A stretch of 8,227 bases of DNA from Deltaproteobacteria bacterium (lineage in GTDB: Bacteria > Myxococcota_A > Polyangia > Polyangiales > Ga0077539): assembly GCA_947494865.1 (NCBI GenBank), contig CANMAT010000137.1, forward strand, positions 1 through 8,227, read 5' to 3'. The notes under the pieces were generated by a model. That model had not been told where the DNA came from and searched no databases. It saw only the letters and a list, made by a program, of their open reading frames with translations. This document shows, piece after piece, positions 1 to 5,869 of this stretch. The translations under genes were made by a program, and so were the position numbers. Position 1 is the first letter of the stretch; the number at the start of each line of letters is the position of its first letter.

Positions 1-1544
1 GCAACTGCGGCGGCGCCTGCGCCGACGTGCAGAGCGACCCGCGCAACTGCGGCGCCTGCGGCCGCGCGTGCGCGGGCGGCGAGATCTGCGCCGGCGGCGC
101 CTGCACCGCGACGTCGATGTGCACCGCGCCGCTCACGATGTGCGGCGCGGCCTGCGTCGACCTCCAGACCACCGAGGCCCACTGCGGCGCCTGCGGCCGC
201 GCCTGCACCGCCACCGAGGTCTGCACCGCGGGCGCGTGCACGCCGATCTGCTCCGGCGGCCAGACGCTCTGCAGCGGCACCTGCACCGACACGCAGGCCG
301 ACCCGCGCAACTGCGGCCGCTGCGGCGCCTCGTGCACCGCCGCGCAGGCCTGCACCGGCGGCGCGTGCCGCGCGCTCTGCCCCACCGGCCTCTCGATCTG
401 CGGCACCACCTGCATCGACACGCGCACCGACCCGCGCAACTGTGGGGCCTGCGGCACCACCTGCGCGGCGGGGTCGATGTGCAGCGCGGGCACCTGCACC
501 TGCGGCTGCGCCGCGGGCACCACCTGCTGCCCCAGCGGCACGGGCGCCGTGGGCTGCACCCTCCTCACGACCGACCCGCGCAACTGCGGCCGCTGCGGCA
601 ACGTGTGCGGCGCCGGACAGATCTGCACCGCGGGCGCGTGCACCGCGATCACGGGCTGCGCAGCCCCCCGGATGATGTGCGGCGCCGCCTGCGTCGACAC
701 GCAGACCGACGCCATGAACTGCGGCGCCTGCGGCCGCGCGTGCGGCGCGGGGCAGTCGTGCGCCGCGGGCGCGTGCCAGTGCCCCGCCGGGCAGACGCTC
801 TGCGCGGGCCGCTGCGTGTCGACGGCCACCGACTCGAGCAACTGCGGCACCTGCGGTCGCGTGTGCGGCACCGGCACCACCTGCGCCGCGGGGGCTTGCG
901 CCTGCGCGGCGCCGTCGATCACCTGCGGCGGCGCCTGCACCAACGTGCAGACCGACGCGCGCAACTGCGGCACCTGCGGGAACATCTGCGCCGGCGGCAC
1001 CGCCTGCGCCGCGGGTCGCTGCGCCTGCCCCGCGGGCTCGACGCTCAGCGGCGGCGTGTGCGTGAGCCTCACGAGCGACCCGAACAACTGCGGCGCCGTG
1101 GGCAACCGCTGCAGCCAGTCGCAGATGTGCTCCGCGGGCCGCTGCGTGTGCCGCACGGGGCTCACCCTCGTGGGCGGCACGAGCTGCACCGACCTGCAGG
1201 CGAGCCCGAACAACTGCGGCTCCCTCGGCAACTCCTGCGACGGGGGCGAGTCGTGCGTCGGGGGGCGCTGCCGCAACAGCTCGAACTGCACCACGCCCAA
1301 CAGCAACTGCTCGCTCAGCGGGCGCTTCGGCTGGTGCGTAAACCGTCAGTCGCACCCCTTCCACTGCGGCTCGTGCGGCAACGTGTGCAACTCCAACCAG
1401 GTGTGCGTCTCGGGCGTGTGCCGCACGTACACCACGCCCGCGGGCTGCACCACCTGCCCCTGCGCGTGCAACACGGGCTCCCTCTGCTGCAGCGCGCAAG
1501 ACCGCATGGCCGGCGTGTGCCTCTCGGGCGCCACCTGCCCGTGA
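1..1544 (+). CDS. Cysteine-rich Stig1-like repeat protein, 5' partial
   Basis: The frame is open from the left edge (first full codon at base 3) to a TGA at 1542-1544, so the true start and any signal peptide lie upstream. About 513 residues are visible, made of eleven diverged units. A full unit has eight Cys: C1, then C2-x2-C3 (as in TLCSGTC), then NC4G-x-C5-G-x2-C6, then C7 and C8 (as in AGQSCAAGAC). The NCGxCGxxC core following a (T)DP turn resembles the Stig1-type domain, which recurs in many myxobacterial secreted proteins. Even Cys numbers per unit suggest disulfides and export, but no export signal is visible. Units 9 and 10 lack C2 and C5. A Cys-Cys doublet replaces the normal spacing in the longer linker after unit 4 and again in the tail, which ends in Cys-Pro. 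The function is unknown; a cell-surface or secreted structural or adhesive role is only a guess. The internal GTG at 27 is not a credible start because a repeat core precedes it. Confidence 0.85.
   Translation, partial: NCGGACADVQSDPRNCGACGRACAGGEICAGGACTATSMCTAPLTMCGAACVDLQTTEAHCGACGRACTATEVCTAGACTPICSGGQTLCSGTCTDTQADPRNCGRCGASCTAAQACTGGACRALCPTGLSICGTTCIDTRTDPRNCGACGTTCAAGSMCSAGTCTCGCAAGTTCCPSGTGAVGCTLLTTDPRNCGRCGNVCGAGQICTAGACTAITGCAAPRMMCGAACVDTQTDAMNCGACGRACGAGQSCAAGACQCPAGQTLCAGRCVSTATDSSNCGTCGRVCGTGTTCAAGACACAAPSITCGGACTNVQTDARNCGTCGNICAGGTACAAGRCACPAGSTLSGGVCVSLTSDPNNCGAVGNRCSQSQMCSAGRCVCRTGLTLVGGTSCTDLQASPNNCGSLGNSCDGGESCVGGRCRNSSNCTTPNSNCSLSGRFGWCVNRQSHPFHCGSCGNVCNSNQVCVSGVCRTYTTPAGCTTCPCACNTGSLCCSAQDRMAGVCLSGATCP
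45..1427 (+). repeat. Eleven tandem NCGxCGxxC coding units, 123-150 bases each
   Basis: The NCG/HCG codon triplets of the successive units begin at 45, 180, 309, 438, 582, 717, 840, 963, 1086, 1212 and 1362. The spacings are 135, 129, 129, 144, 135, 123, 123, 123, 126 and 150 bases, all multiples of three. Units 6 to 9 are exactly 41 codons apart, and the units around positions 438-582 and 1212-1362 carry insertions. Nearly all Cys codons are TGC; a rare TGT is seen in unit 4 at 441-443. The regular spacing and shared codons suggest growth by tandem duplication followed by divergence. A partial earlier unit (bases 3-26) runs off the left edge. Confidence 0.9.
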
Positions 1545-1554
1545 TCTGAGCCTC

Positions 1555-1594
1555 GCGGGCGCGACGCCGGGGCCTCAGCTCCGGCCGCGCCCGC
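1555..1594. terminator. Strong G+C hairpin between convergent genes
   Basis: Arms GCGGGCGCG (1555-1563) and CGCGCCCGC (1586-1594) are perfect inverted copies. Inside them, after a two-base bulge (AC, 1564-1565), GCCGGGG (1566-1572) pairs with CTCCGGC (1579-1585) with one G-T wobble, leaving a six-base loop (1573-1578). The hairpin lies between the stop of the cysteine-rich gene and the stop of the convergent phosphoesterase gene, where a bidirectional terminator is expected. There is no T-run after either arm, so intrinsic termination is not certain; it may instead block RNA decay or work with Rho. Confidence 0.55.
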
Positions 1595-1631
1595 TCCTCC
1601 CTCCGCCCGCTCTCTCTACACCGACAGCCCG

Positions 1632-2594
1632 CTACGCGTTGAGCGCCGCGATGATCTCCTCGACGGCGGTGCGCGCCCGCGCCATGTCTTGCGCCGGGAG
1701 CGAGACGGCCCCCACCACGGGGTGCCCACCGCCGCCGTAGCGCTCGCACAGGGCGGCCACGTTGTGACCGCGCGGGCGCTTCGCCCAGGGGTTGAAGCCC
1801 ACGGAGATCTTCACGCGCTTGGGGTTGCGCGACAGCACCACGGAGTACTGCGCCGTCGGGAAGAGCTTATACCCGACGAACTTGGCCACCGTGTCGAGGG
1901 GCGCGTCGGAGAGGTCGAACCAGGCCACGTCGCCGCGCTGCTCGCCCGCCTCGCCCATGCGCTTCGCGAGGGCCTCGTGGCGGAGCTTGATGGGACCGAG
2001 GCGCTGCGCGATGAGCGGGAGCGCGGCCACCGCGGCGAGGGGCTTCGTGGCGAGCAGCGGGATGATCTGGCCGCACAGGTGGTCGTCGCCCTGCTCAGAG
2101 ATCACCGCGGCGATGGCCATCGCGGGCGGGTCGAAGGAGCTCGCCACGTCGGCGTCGGGGAAGCGCGCCGCGTCGATGATGTCCGACCACGTGACGAGCT
2201 CGTCGAGGTCCGGCGCCGTCCAGCCGAAGCGCTCGCGGGCCACGTCGATGAGGAGCTTCGTGCACGAGCCGTAGGCGCCGTCGTGAAACTTCTTGCCCGA
2301 CGCGTCGGCGCGAAAATGATCCTCGCTGCCCTTCTCTTGAAACGCGCTCACGTGGTGGTCGAAGTACCAGTTGAGCAGGGGCGACGTGGTGTACCGATAG
2401 TCGAGCACCGCGTTGATGGCGCCCTTGCGGAGCTTGTCGCCCGGCGGCGGCGCGTTGGGCTCATACAAGAGGCCCTTGTACGAATACTCGGCGCGCGCGA
2501 GCTCCGGCGAGGTCTCTCGCAGAAAGCGCGTGAAGATGGCCGCCGTCGTGGCGCCGTCGAAGCAGTATCCGTGGTGGGCGACGAGAACTTCCAT
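1632..2594 (-). CDS. DHH/DHHA1-family phosphoesterase
   Basis: This is a 320-residue protein of the DHH superfamily, whose members are metal-dependent phosphodiesterases or phosphatases such as RecJ, nano-RNases and c-di-AMP hydrolases. Motif I is HHGYCFDG (residues 7-14, Asp13). Motif II is the Asp in VLDYRY (Asp65). Motif III is the signature FDHH (Asp79-His80-His81). A further acidic motif is TWSDIID (Asp138, Asp141). The C-terminal DHHA1 substrate-binding part ends in GGGGHP (about 287-292). The protein is cytoplasmic, with no signal or membrane segment. I chose the ATG at 2594 because the DHH fold begins at once (MEVLVAHHG). The frame stays open to a GTG at 2660 and has another ATG at 2612, but the added residues look unlike the family. 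No clear Shine-Dalgarno supports any of the three. It is divergent from the reductase gene. The CFDG form of motif I lacks the second Asp of the DxD seen in many relatives. The substrate cannot be named. Confidence 0.85.
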   Translation of the reverse strand: MEVLVAHHGYCFDGATTAAIFTRFLRETSPELARAEYSYKGLLYEPNAPPPGDKLRKGAINAVLDYRYTTSPLLNWYFDHHVSAFQEKGSEDHFRADASGKKFHDGAYGSCTKLLIDVARERFGWTAPDLDELVTWSDIIDAARFPDADVASSFDPPAMAIAAVISEQGDDHLCGQIIPLLATKPLAAVAALPLIAQRLGPIKLRHEALAKRMGEAGEQRGDVAWFDLSDAPLDTVAKFVGYKLFPTAQYSVVLSRNPKRVKISVGFNPWAKRPRGHNVAALCERYGGGGHPVVGAVSLPAQDMARARTAVEEIIAALNA

Positions 2595-2680
2595 GGGGTT
2601 GCCGCGAAACATGCCACAGGGGGCCGCAGGGTCATAAGTCCTTTGACGCGAGGGGCGCACGGTTGTAGGCGTCGGCGGCG
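2595..2680. promoter_or_regulatory. Divergent promoter region
   Basis: These 86 bases separate the divergent starts of the phosphoesterase and reductase genes and must hold promoters for both unless transcripts start inside genes. On the plus strand, TTGACG (2643-2648) matches five of six bases of the sigma-70 -35 consensus. The hexamer 17 bases downstream (TAGGCG, 2666-2671) is a poor -10, so the assignment is weak. I found no convincing pair on the minus strand. No clear operator palindrome was seen. Confidence 0.35.
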
Positions 2681-3628
2681 ATGCGCACGCGCAACCTCGG
2701 ACGGAGCGGGATCACGGTCGGCGAGATCGGCCTCGGCACCTGGAGCCTCTCGGGCGACGGGTACGGCCCGGTCACCCCCGAAGAGGCGCGCAAGACCCTC
2801 GAGGCCGCGCTCGACGAGGGCTGCACCTTCATCGAAACCGCCGACTGCTACGCCGAGGGGCGCGTCGAGCGCATCATCGGCGAGGTGCTCCAGGCGCGCG
2901 GCCGCGACAAGGCCGTGGTCTCCACCCGCGTCGGCGTCGACCGCAGCGGCGAGGTGGCCCGCAAGCGCTTCGAACCCGCGTACATCACCCGCGCCTGCGA
3001 GGCCTCCCTCGCGCGATTGCAAACCGACTACGTCGACGCCCTGGTGCTCCACAACCCCGGCGTGTCGACCCTCCTGCGCGGCGAGACGTGGCAGTGCCTC
3101 GGCGCGCTCAAAAAAGCGGGCAAGGCCCGGCTCATCGGCGCCAGCGTAGGGAGCGTCGAGTGCGGCGAGGCCGCCGTGGCGAGCGGCGCCGACCTCCTCG
3201 AGGTGCCCTACAACCTCCTCTACCCGAAGATGCTTCACCGGCTCTCGGCGGCCATCTCGGGCGCCAAGGTGGCCCTCGTGGCGCGGTCTCCGTACGGGTA
3301 CGGCGTGCTCGCCGACACGTGGGGCGCGAGCCGACGCTTCCGCGACGAAGACCACCGCATGTACCGATGGGGCGCCGCCGACGTGGCGCGCCGCGTACGC
3401 CAGCGCGAGGCCCTGCGCACGCTCGTGAAGGGCGACATCGCCTCGATGCGCGACCTCGCCCTGCGCTACGTGCTCGCCAACGGGCTCGTGAGCGTGACGG
3501 TGCCCGGCGCGCGCAACGCCGAGCACGCGCGGCAGAACGCCTTCTGCGCCAGCTCCACGCCGTACCTGCCCGAAGGCGACCTGGCCTCGATCGGCCAGCA
3601 CCTCACGGCCGCGGGCATCGAGGGCTGA
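2681..3628 (+). CDS. Aldo/keto reductase family protein with altered catalytic residues
   Basis: This 315-residue protein has the length and motif order of the NADP(H)-dependent aldo/keto reductase (alpha/beta)8 barrel: N-terminal LGRSGITVGEIGLGTW, GCTFIETADCY near residues 47-57, LQTDYVDALVLHNP (113-126), SPYGYGVL and the late coenzyme-binding segment SVTVPGARNAEHARQN. The usual catalytic tetrad is Asp, Tyr, Lys, His. Here Tyr57 and His124 are kept, but the Asp position reads Glu52 (FIETADCY where FDTADVY is usual) and the Lys position reads Arg83 (VVSTRVG where TKVG is usual). The protein may therefore act poorly as a reductase, use another substrate type or serve a non-enzymatic role; this is inference. 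The ATG at 2681 fits the family N-terminus but has no good Shine-Dalgarno. It is cytoplasmic and divergent from the phosphoesterase, with a hairpin just after the stop. Fold assignment is secure; substrate is unknown. Confidence 0.9.
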   Translation: MRTRNLGRSGITVGEIGLGTWSLSGDGYGPVTPEEARKTLEAALDEGCTFIETADCYAEGRVERIIGEVLQARGRDKAVVSTRVGVDRSGEVARKRFEPAYITRACEASLARLQTDYVDALVLHNPGVSTLLRGETWQCLGALKKAGKARLIGASVGSVECGEAAVASGADLLEVPYNLLYPKMLHRLSAAISGAKVALVARSPYGYGVLADTWGASRRFRDEDHRMYRWGAADVARRVRQREALRTLVKGDIASMRDLALRYVLANGLVSVTVPGARNAEHARQNAFCASSTPYLPEGDLASIGQHLTAAGIEG

Positions 3629-3629
3629 G

Positions 3630-3654
3630 CCCGTGTGCCAACGGGGTACACCGG
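3630..3654 (+). terminator. Possible hairpin terminator after the reductase gene
   Basis: Starting one base after the TGA, GTGTGCC (3633-3639) pairs with GGTACAC (3645-3651), with one G-T wobble, around a five-base loop. One mismatch and two more C-G pairs extend the stem to 3630/3654. No T-run follows. Position is its best support. Confidence 0.4.
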
Positions 3655-3668
3655 GGGAGTAACCGGCG

Positions 3669-3697
3669 CTGGCGTTCGGGCGCGGTGTGGGTATAGC
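3669..3697 (+). promoter_or_regulatory. Candidate promoter of the zinc-ribbon/Mla unit
   Basis: TATAGC (3692-3697) is an AT-rich island in very GC-rich sequence and resembles a -10 hexamer. Seventeen bases upstream, CTGGCG (3669-3674) is only a weak -35 match. It lies 67 bases before the start codon at 3764, within the 135-base gap that separates this unit from the reductase gene. This is the most promoter-like element in the gap, but the evidence is thin. Confidence 0.35.
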
Positions 3698-3749
3698 CTC
3701 CCGCGGCTTCAACGCTGCCGCGCGAGCTCTGGTGCGCGACCGCCCCTTC

Positions 3750-3754
3750 GGAGG
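3750..3754 (+). promoter_or_regulatory. Ribosome binding site that fixes the start at 3764
   Basis: GGAGG lies nine bases before the ATG at 3764. It supports that start over the in-frame upstream start at 3635, which would add 43 residues of basic, non-conserved sequence in front of a zinc ribbon that belongs at the N-terminus. Confidence 0.8.
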
Positions 3755-3763
3755 ATCTGTTCG

Positions 3764-5044
3764 ATGTTCTGTCCCAACTGCGGCCATCAGAACCCTGAAA
3801 ACACGGCGAGTTGCCAGCGTTGCTCGGCGCCCCTCGCCTCGGGCGGCGCCAGCGCGGCGGTCGGCAAGCCCGCGCCCAAGTTCAAGGGCACGATGCTCAT
3901 GTCGTCGTCGTCGCCGGAGGGCTTCGGCGCGCCGCAAGGCGCAGCGCGTCCGGCGCCGGGCGCGGCGGCGCAATTCCAGAAGACCATGGTCGGCGGCATC
4001 TCGGTGGTCGACCCGGCCTCCCTCGGCGGCGACGACGTCGACGACGGCCTCGAGGCCCGCACCGTGATGCAGCCCTCGCAGTTCGACCCGCAGCGCCCCA
4101 TGGGTCCGCCTCCCCCCGCCGCGGGCGCCTTCGCCGCGCCGCCGCGCGCGCCGGCGCCTCCGCCGACGCCCCCGCGCGCCCCTACGCCCGCGAGCCCCAT
4201 GGGGGCCCCGCCCGTCTCCACGGGGTCGTCCACGATGGCCGTCGACGCCTCGGCCTTCGGCCTCCCGGGCGGCGCCCCGCCGGGTCCGTCGGGGGCCTTC
4301 CCCCCTGCCGCGCAGCGCCCGCAGACGCCCGCCGCCCCCGAGCGCCCCTCTGCCCCCCTCGACGACGCGATGTCGGGCGTCTCCTCGACCCTCGCCGTCG
4401 ACGCGTCGGCCTTCGGCCTCGGCGGTCCGGGCCAGCCCGGCGGCCCCGGCGGCCCCTCCCCCTACGGCGCGTCCCCGCAGCCTCCGCAGGGCGCCCCCTA
4501 CGGCGGCGGCACCTTTCAGCCGCAGCCGGGCACGCCCTTCGGCGGCCCCGCGCCGCAGCCCCCGCAGCCGCAGATGCAGCAGCCCATGGGTCCGGGCGGC
4601 GGCATCTCGTCGACGGTGGCCGTCGACATCTCGGCCTTCGGCCTCGGCGGCCCGGGTCAGCCCGGTGGCCCCGGCGGCGCTCCGCTGCCCGGTCAGGGCG
4701 GCCCCCAGGGCCCCTACGGCGCCCCCAACATGCAGGGCGCTCCGCAGGGTTACGGGCAACCGCAGCAGGGCGGATACCCCCAGCAGCAGCAGGGCGGATA
4801 CCCCCAGCAGCAGCAGGGCGGATACCCCCAGCAGCAGCAGGGCTTTCAGCAACAGCAGCAGGGCTTCGGGCAGCAGCAGGGGTACGGCCAGCAGGGCGGC
4901 ATGCAGCCGATGCCGCCGTTTCAGTCGCCGCCGTCGATCTCTCCCGGCGGCAACAAGACGGTGATTCTCATCGTCGTGGGGCTCGTGGTGTTCCTCATCG
5001 CGGCCTCCGTCGTCGCCGCGCTGGTGCTCCGCAGCCGCTCGTAA
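3764..5044 (+). CDS. Zinc-ribbon, low-complexity, C-terminally anchored membrane protein
   Basis: This 426-residue protein has four parts. (a) An N-terminal zinc ribbon: Cys3, Cys6, Cys17 and Cys20 in the pattern CPNC-x10-CQRC. (b) A long Pro/Gly/Ala-rich, probably disordered middle with three copies of SST-x-AVD-x-SAFGL (residues 155-167, 207-219, 282-294), the last two followed by a GGPGQPGGPGG stretch; Thr-hydrophobic sites such as GTML and KTMV lie nearer the N-terminus. (c) A Gln/Gly/Tyr-rich segment with perfect GGYPQQQQ repeats. (d) One hydrophobic helix (about 400-422, VILIVVGLVVFLIAASVVAA) close to the C-terminus, ending RSRS. With no signal peptide, this looks like a tail-anchored inner-membrane protein with its ribbon in the cytoplasm. 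It is the first gene of a unit with the MlaF-like ATPase, 24 bases upstream of it. The function is unknown; a scaffold or regulatory partner of the transporter is inferred from position only. Confidence 0.85.
   Translation: MFCPNCGHQNPENTASCQRCSAPLASGGASAAVGKPAPKFKGTMLMSSSSPEGFGAPQGAARPAPGAAAQFQKTMVGGISVVDPASLGGDDVDDGLEARTVMQPSQFDPQRPMGPPPPAAGAFAAPPRAPAPPPTPPRAPTPASPMGAPPVSTGSSTMAVDASAFGLPGGAPPGPSGAFPPAAQRPQTPAAPERPSAPLDDAMSGVSSTLAVDASAFGLGGPGQPGGPGGPSPYGASPQPPQGAPYGGGTFQPQPGTPFGGPAPQPPQPQMQQPMGPGGGISSTVAVDISAFGLGGPGQPGGPGGAPLPGQGGPQGPYGAPNMQGAPQGYGQPQQGGYPQQQQGGYPQQQQGGYPQQQQGFQQQQQGFGQQQGYGQQGGMQPMPPFQSPPSISPGGNKTVILIVVGLVVFLIAASVVAALVLRSRS
4226..4645 (+). repeat. Three spaced copies of an SST-x-AVD-x-SAFGL coding motif
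   Basis: The motif is encoded at 4226-4264, 4382-4420 and 4607-4645. Copies differ only at the residue after Thr (Met, Leu, Val), and the residue before SAFGL is Ala, Ala, Ile. The surrounding linkers are unrelated Pro/Gly-rich sequence, apart from a GGPGQPGGPGG stretch after copies 2 and 3. Conservation of a 13-residue motif in a low-complexity background suggests a binding or modification site, not random drift. Confidence 0.8.
4769..4840 (+). repeat. Three perfect 24-base tandem repeats encoding GGYPQQQQ
   Basis: Copies at 4769-4792, 4793-4816 and 4817-4840 are identical at every base. Less perfect Gln-rich sequence with GF and GY spacers flanks them (about 4741-4910). Perfect identity points to recent duplication or slippage; each change of one unit keeps the frame. 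Confidence 0.95.
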
Positions 5045-5068
5045 CCCTCGCAGCGCTCCTCTCCGCCG

Positions 5069-5845
5069 ATGCCCCTCATCGAGTTTCGTGACGTCTGGAA
5101 GTCGTTCGGCCCGAAGGCCGTGTACCAGGGGCTCAACCTCGCCATCGAGCAGGGCGAGGCCCTCACCATCGTGGGCGGCTCGGGCGTCGGCAAGAGCGTG
5201 ATGCTCAAGCTCCTCATCGGCCTCCTCAAGGCCGACCGGGGCGAGATTCTCTTCGACGGCCAGCACGTCGAGCACATGACCGCGAAGCAGCTCACCCGCG
5301 TGCGCCAGCGCGTGGGGATGCTCTTTCAAGGCGCCGCCCTCTTCGACTCGCTCTCGGTGCGCGAGAACGTCGCCTACGGGCTGCGCGAGCACCTCAAGCT
5401 CAGCGAAGACGAGATCGGCGAGCGCGTCGCGTGGGCCCTCACCCTCGTGGGCCTCTCGGGCATCGAAGCGATGCACCCGTCGGACCTCTCGGGCGGCATG
5501 AAGAAGCGCGTCGGCCTCGCGCGCACGGTGGCCCTCAAGCCCGAGGTGCTCCTCTACGACGAGCCCACCACGGGCCTCGACCCGATCAACACCACGCGCA
5601 TCAACCATCTTATTCTCTCGATGCAGCGCGCGCTGAGCATCACCTCCATCGTGGTCACGCACGACATGGGCACGGCCTTCATGGTGTCGACGCGCATGGC
5701 GATGGTGCACAAGGGCCGCATCGTGGCAGAGGGCACCCCCGACGACTTTCGCACGAGCACCAACCCCCTGGTGCGCAACTTCATCGAGGGCAACGCCCCC
5801 GAAGACGAGGACATGGCCGCCCTCGTCGGCACCAAAGGGCCGTAG
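5069..5845 (+). CDS. mlaF: MlaF-type ABC transporter ATP-binding protein
   Basis: This 258-residue ABC ATPase has all catalytic motifs intact: Walker A GGSGVGKS (36-43), Q-loop Gln87 in MLFQGAALFDSLSV, signature LSGGMKKR (140-147), Walker B LLYDEP with Glu165 (161-166), D-loop TGLDP (168-172) and H-loop His198 in VVTHDM. The FQGAALFDSLSVRENV segment and the SGGMKKRVGLAR form of the signature are typical of the Mla/Ttg2A/Mkl branch, which powers phospholipid transport across the cell envelope together with an MlaE permease and an MCE protein. It is cytoplasmic and peripheral to the inner membrane. It starts 24 bases after the zinc-ribbon gene and ends 24 bases before the MCE gene, so co-transcription is likely. 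There is no clear Shine-Dalgarno before the ATG, so translation may be coupled to the upstream gene. The expected mlaE permease gene is not adjacent on either side. Confidence 0.9.
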   Translation: MPLIEFRDVWKSFGPKAVYQGLNLAIEQGEALTIVGGSGVGKSVMLKLLIGLLKADRGEILFDGQHVEHMTAKQLTRVRQRVGMLFQGAALFDSLSVRENVAYGLREHLKLSEDEIGERVAWALTLVGLSGIEAMHPSDLSGGMKKRVGLARTVALKPEVLLYDEPTTGLDPINTTRINHLILSMQRALSITSIVVTHDMGTAFMVSTRMAMVHKGRIVAEGTPDDFRTSTNPLVRNFIEGNAPEDEDMAALVGTKGP

Positions 5846-5857
5846 CGAACGATTCCC

Positions 5858-5862
5858 GAGGG
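5858..5862 (+). promoter_or_regulatory. Ribosome binding site of the MCE gene
   Basis: GAGGG ends seven bases before the ATG at 5870, inside the 24-base gap after the ATPase gene. It supports that start, which immediately precedes the N-terminal membrane helix. Confidence 0.7.
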
Positions 5863-5869
5863 TAGCGCC

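Noticed and set aside
1..1544. Metallothionein or other metal-binding role for the Cys-rich protein
   Set aside because: The Cys are regularly spaced in eight-Cys units with Stig1-like cores, and the related lipoprotein is clearly exported. This fits disulfides better than metal clusters.
68..1549. Long plus-strand frame overlapping the cysteine-rich gene
   Set aside because: It is an Arg/Leu/His-rich shifted reading of the repeats. The overlapping frame has the regular Cys pattern and extends through the left edge.
1689..3149. 486-codon plus-strand frame
   Set aside because: It is antisense to the phosphoesterase and out of frame with the reductase; the product has no recognisable motif and is biased to Arg, Ala and Val.
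3635..3763. Upstream start for the zinc-ribbon protein at 3635
   Set aside because: It would add 43 basic residues before the zinc ribbon and overlap the hairpin and promoter-like region. GGAGG with nine-base spacing supports the ATG at 3764.
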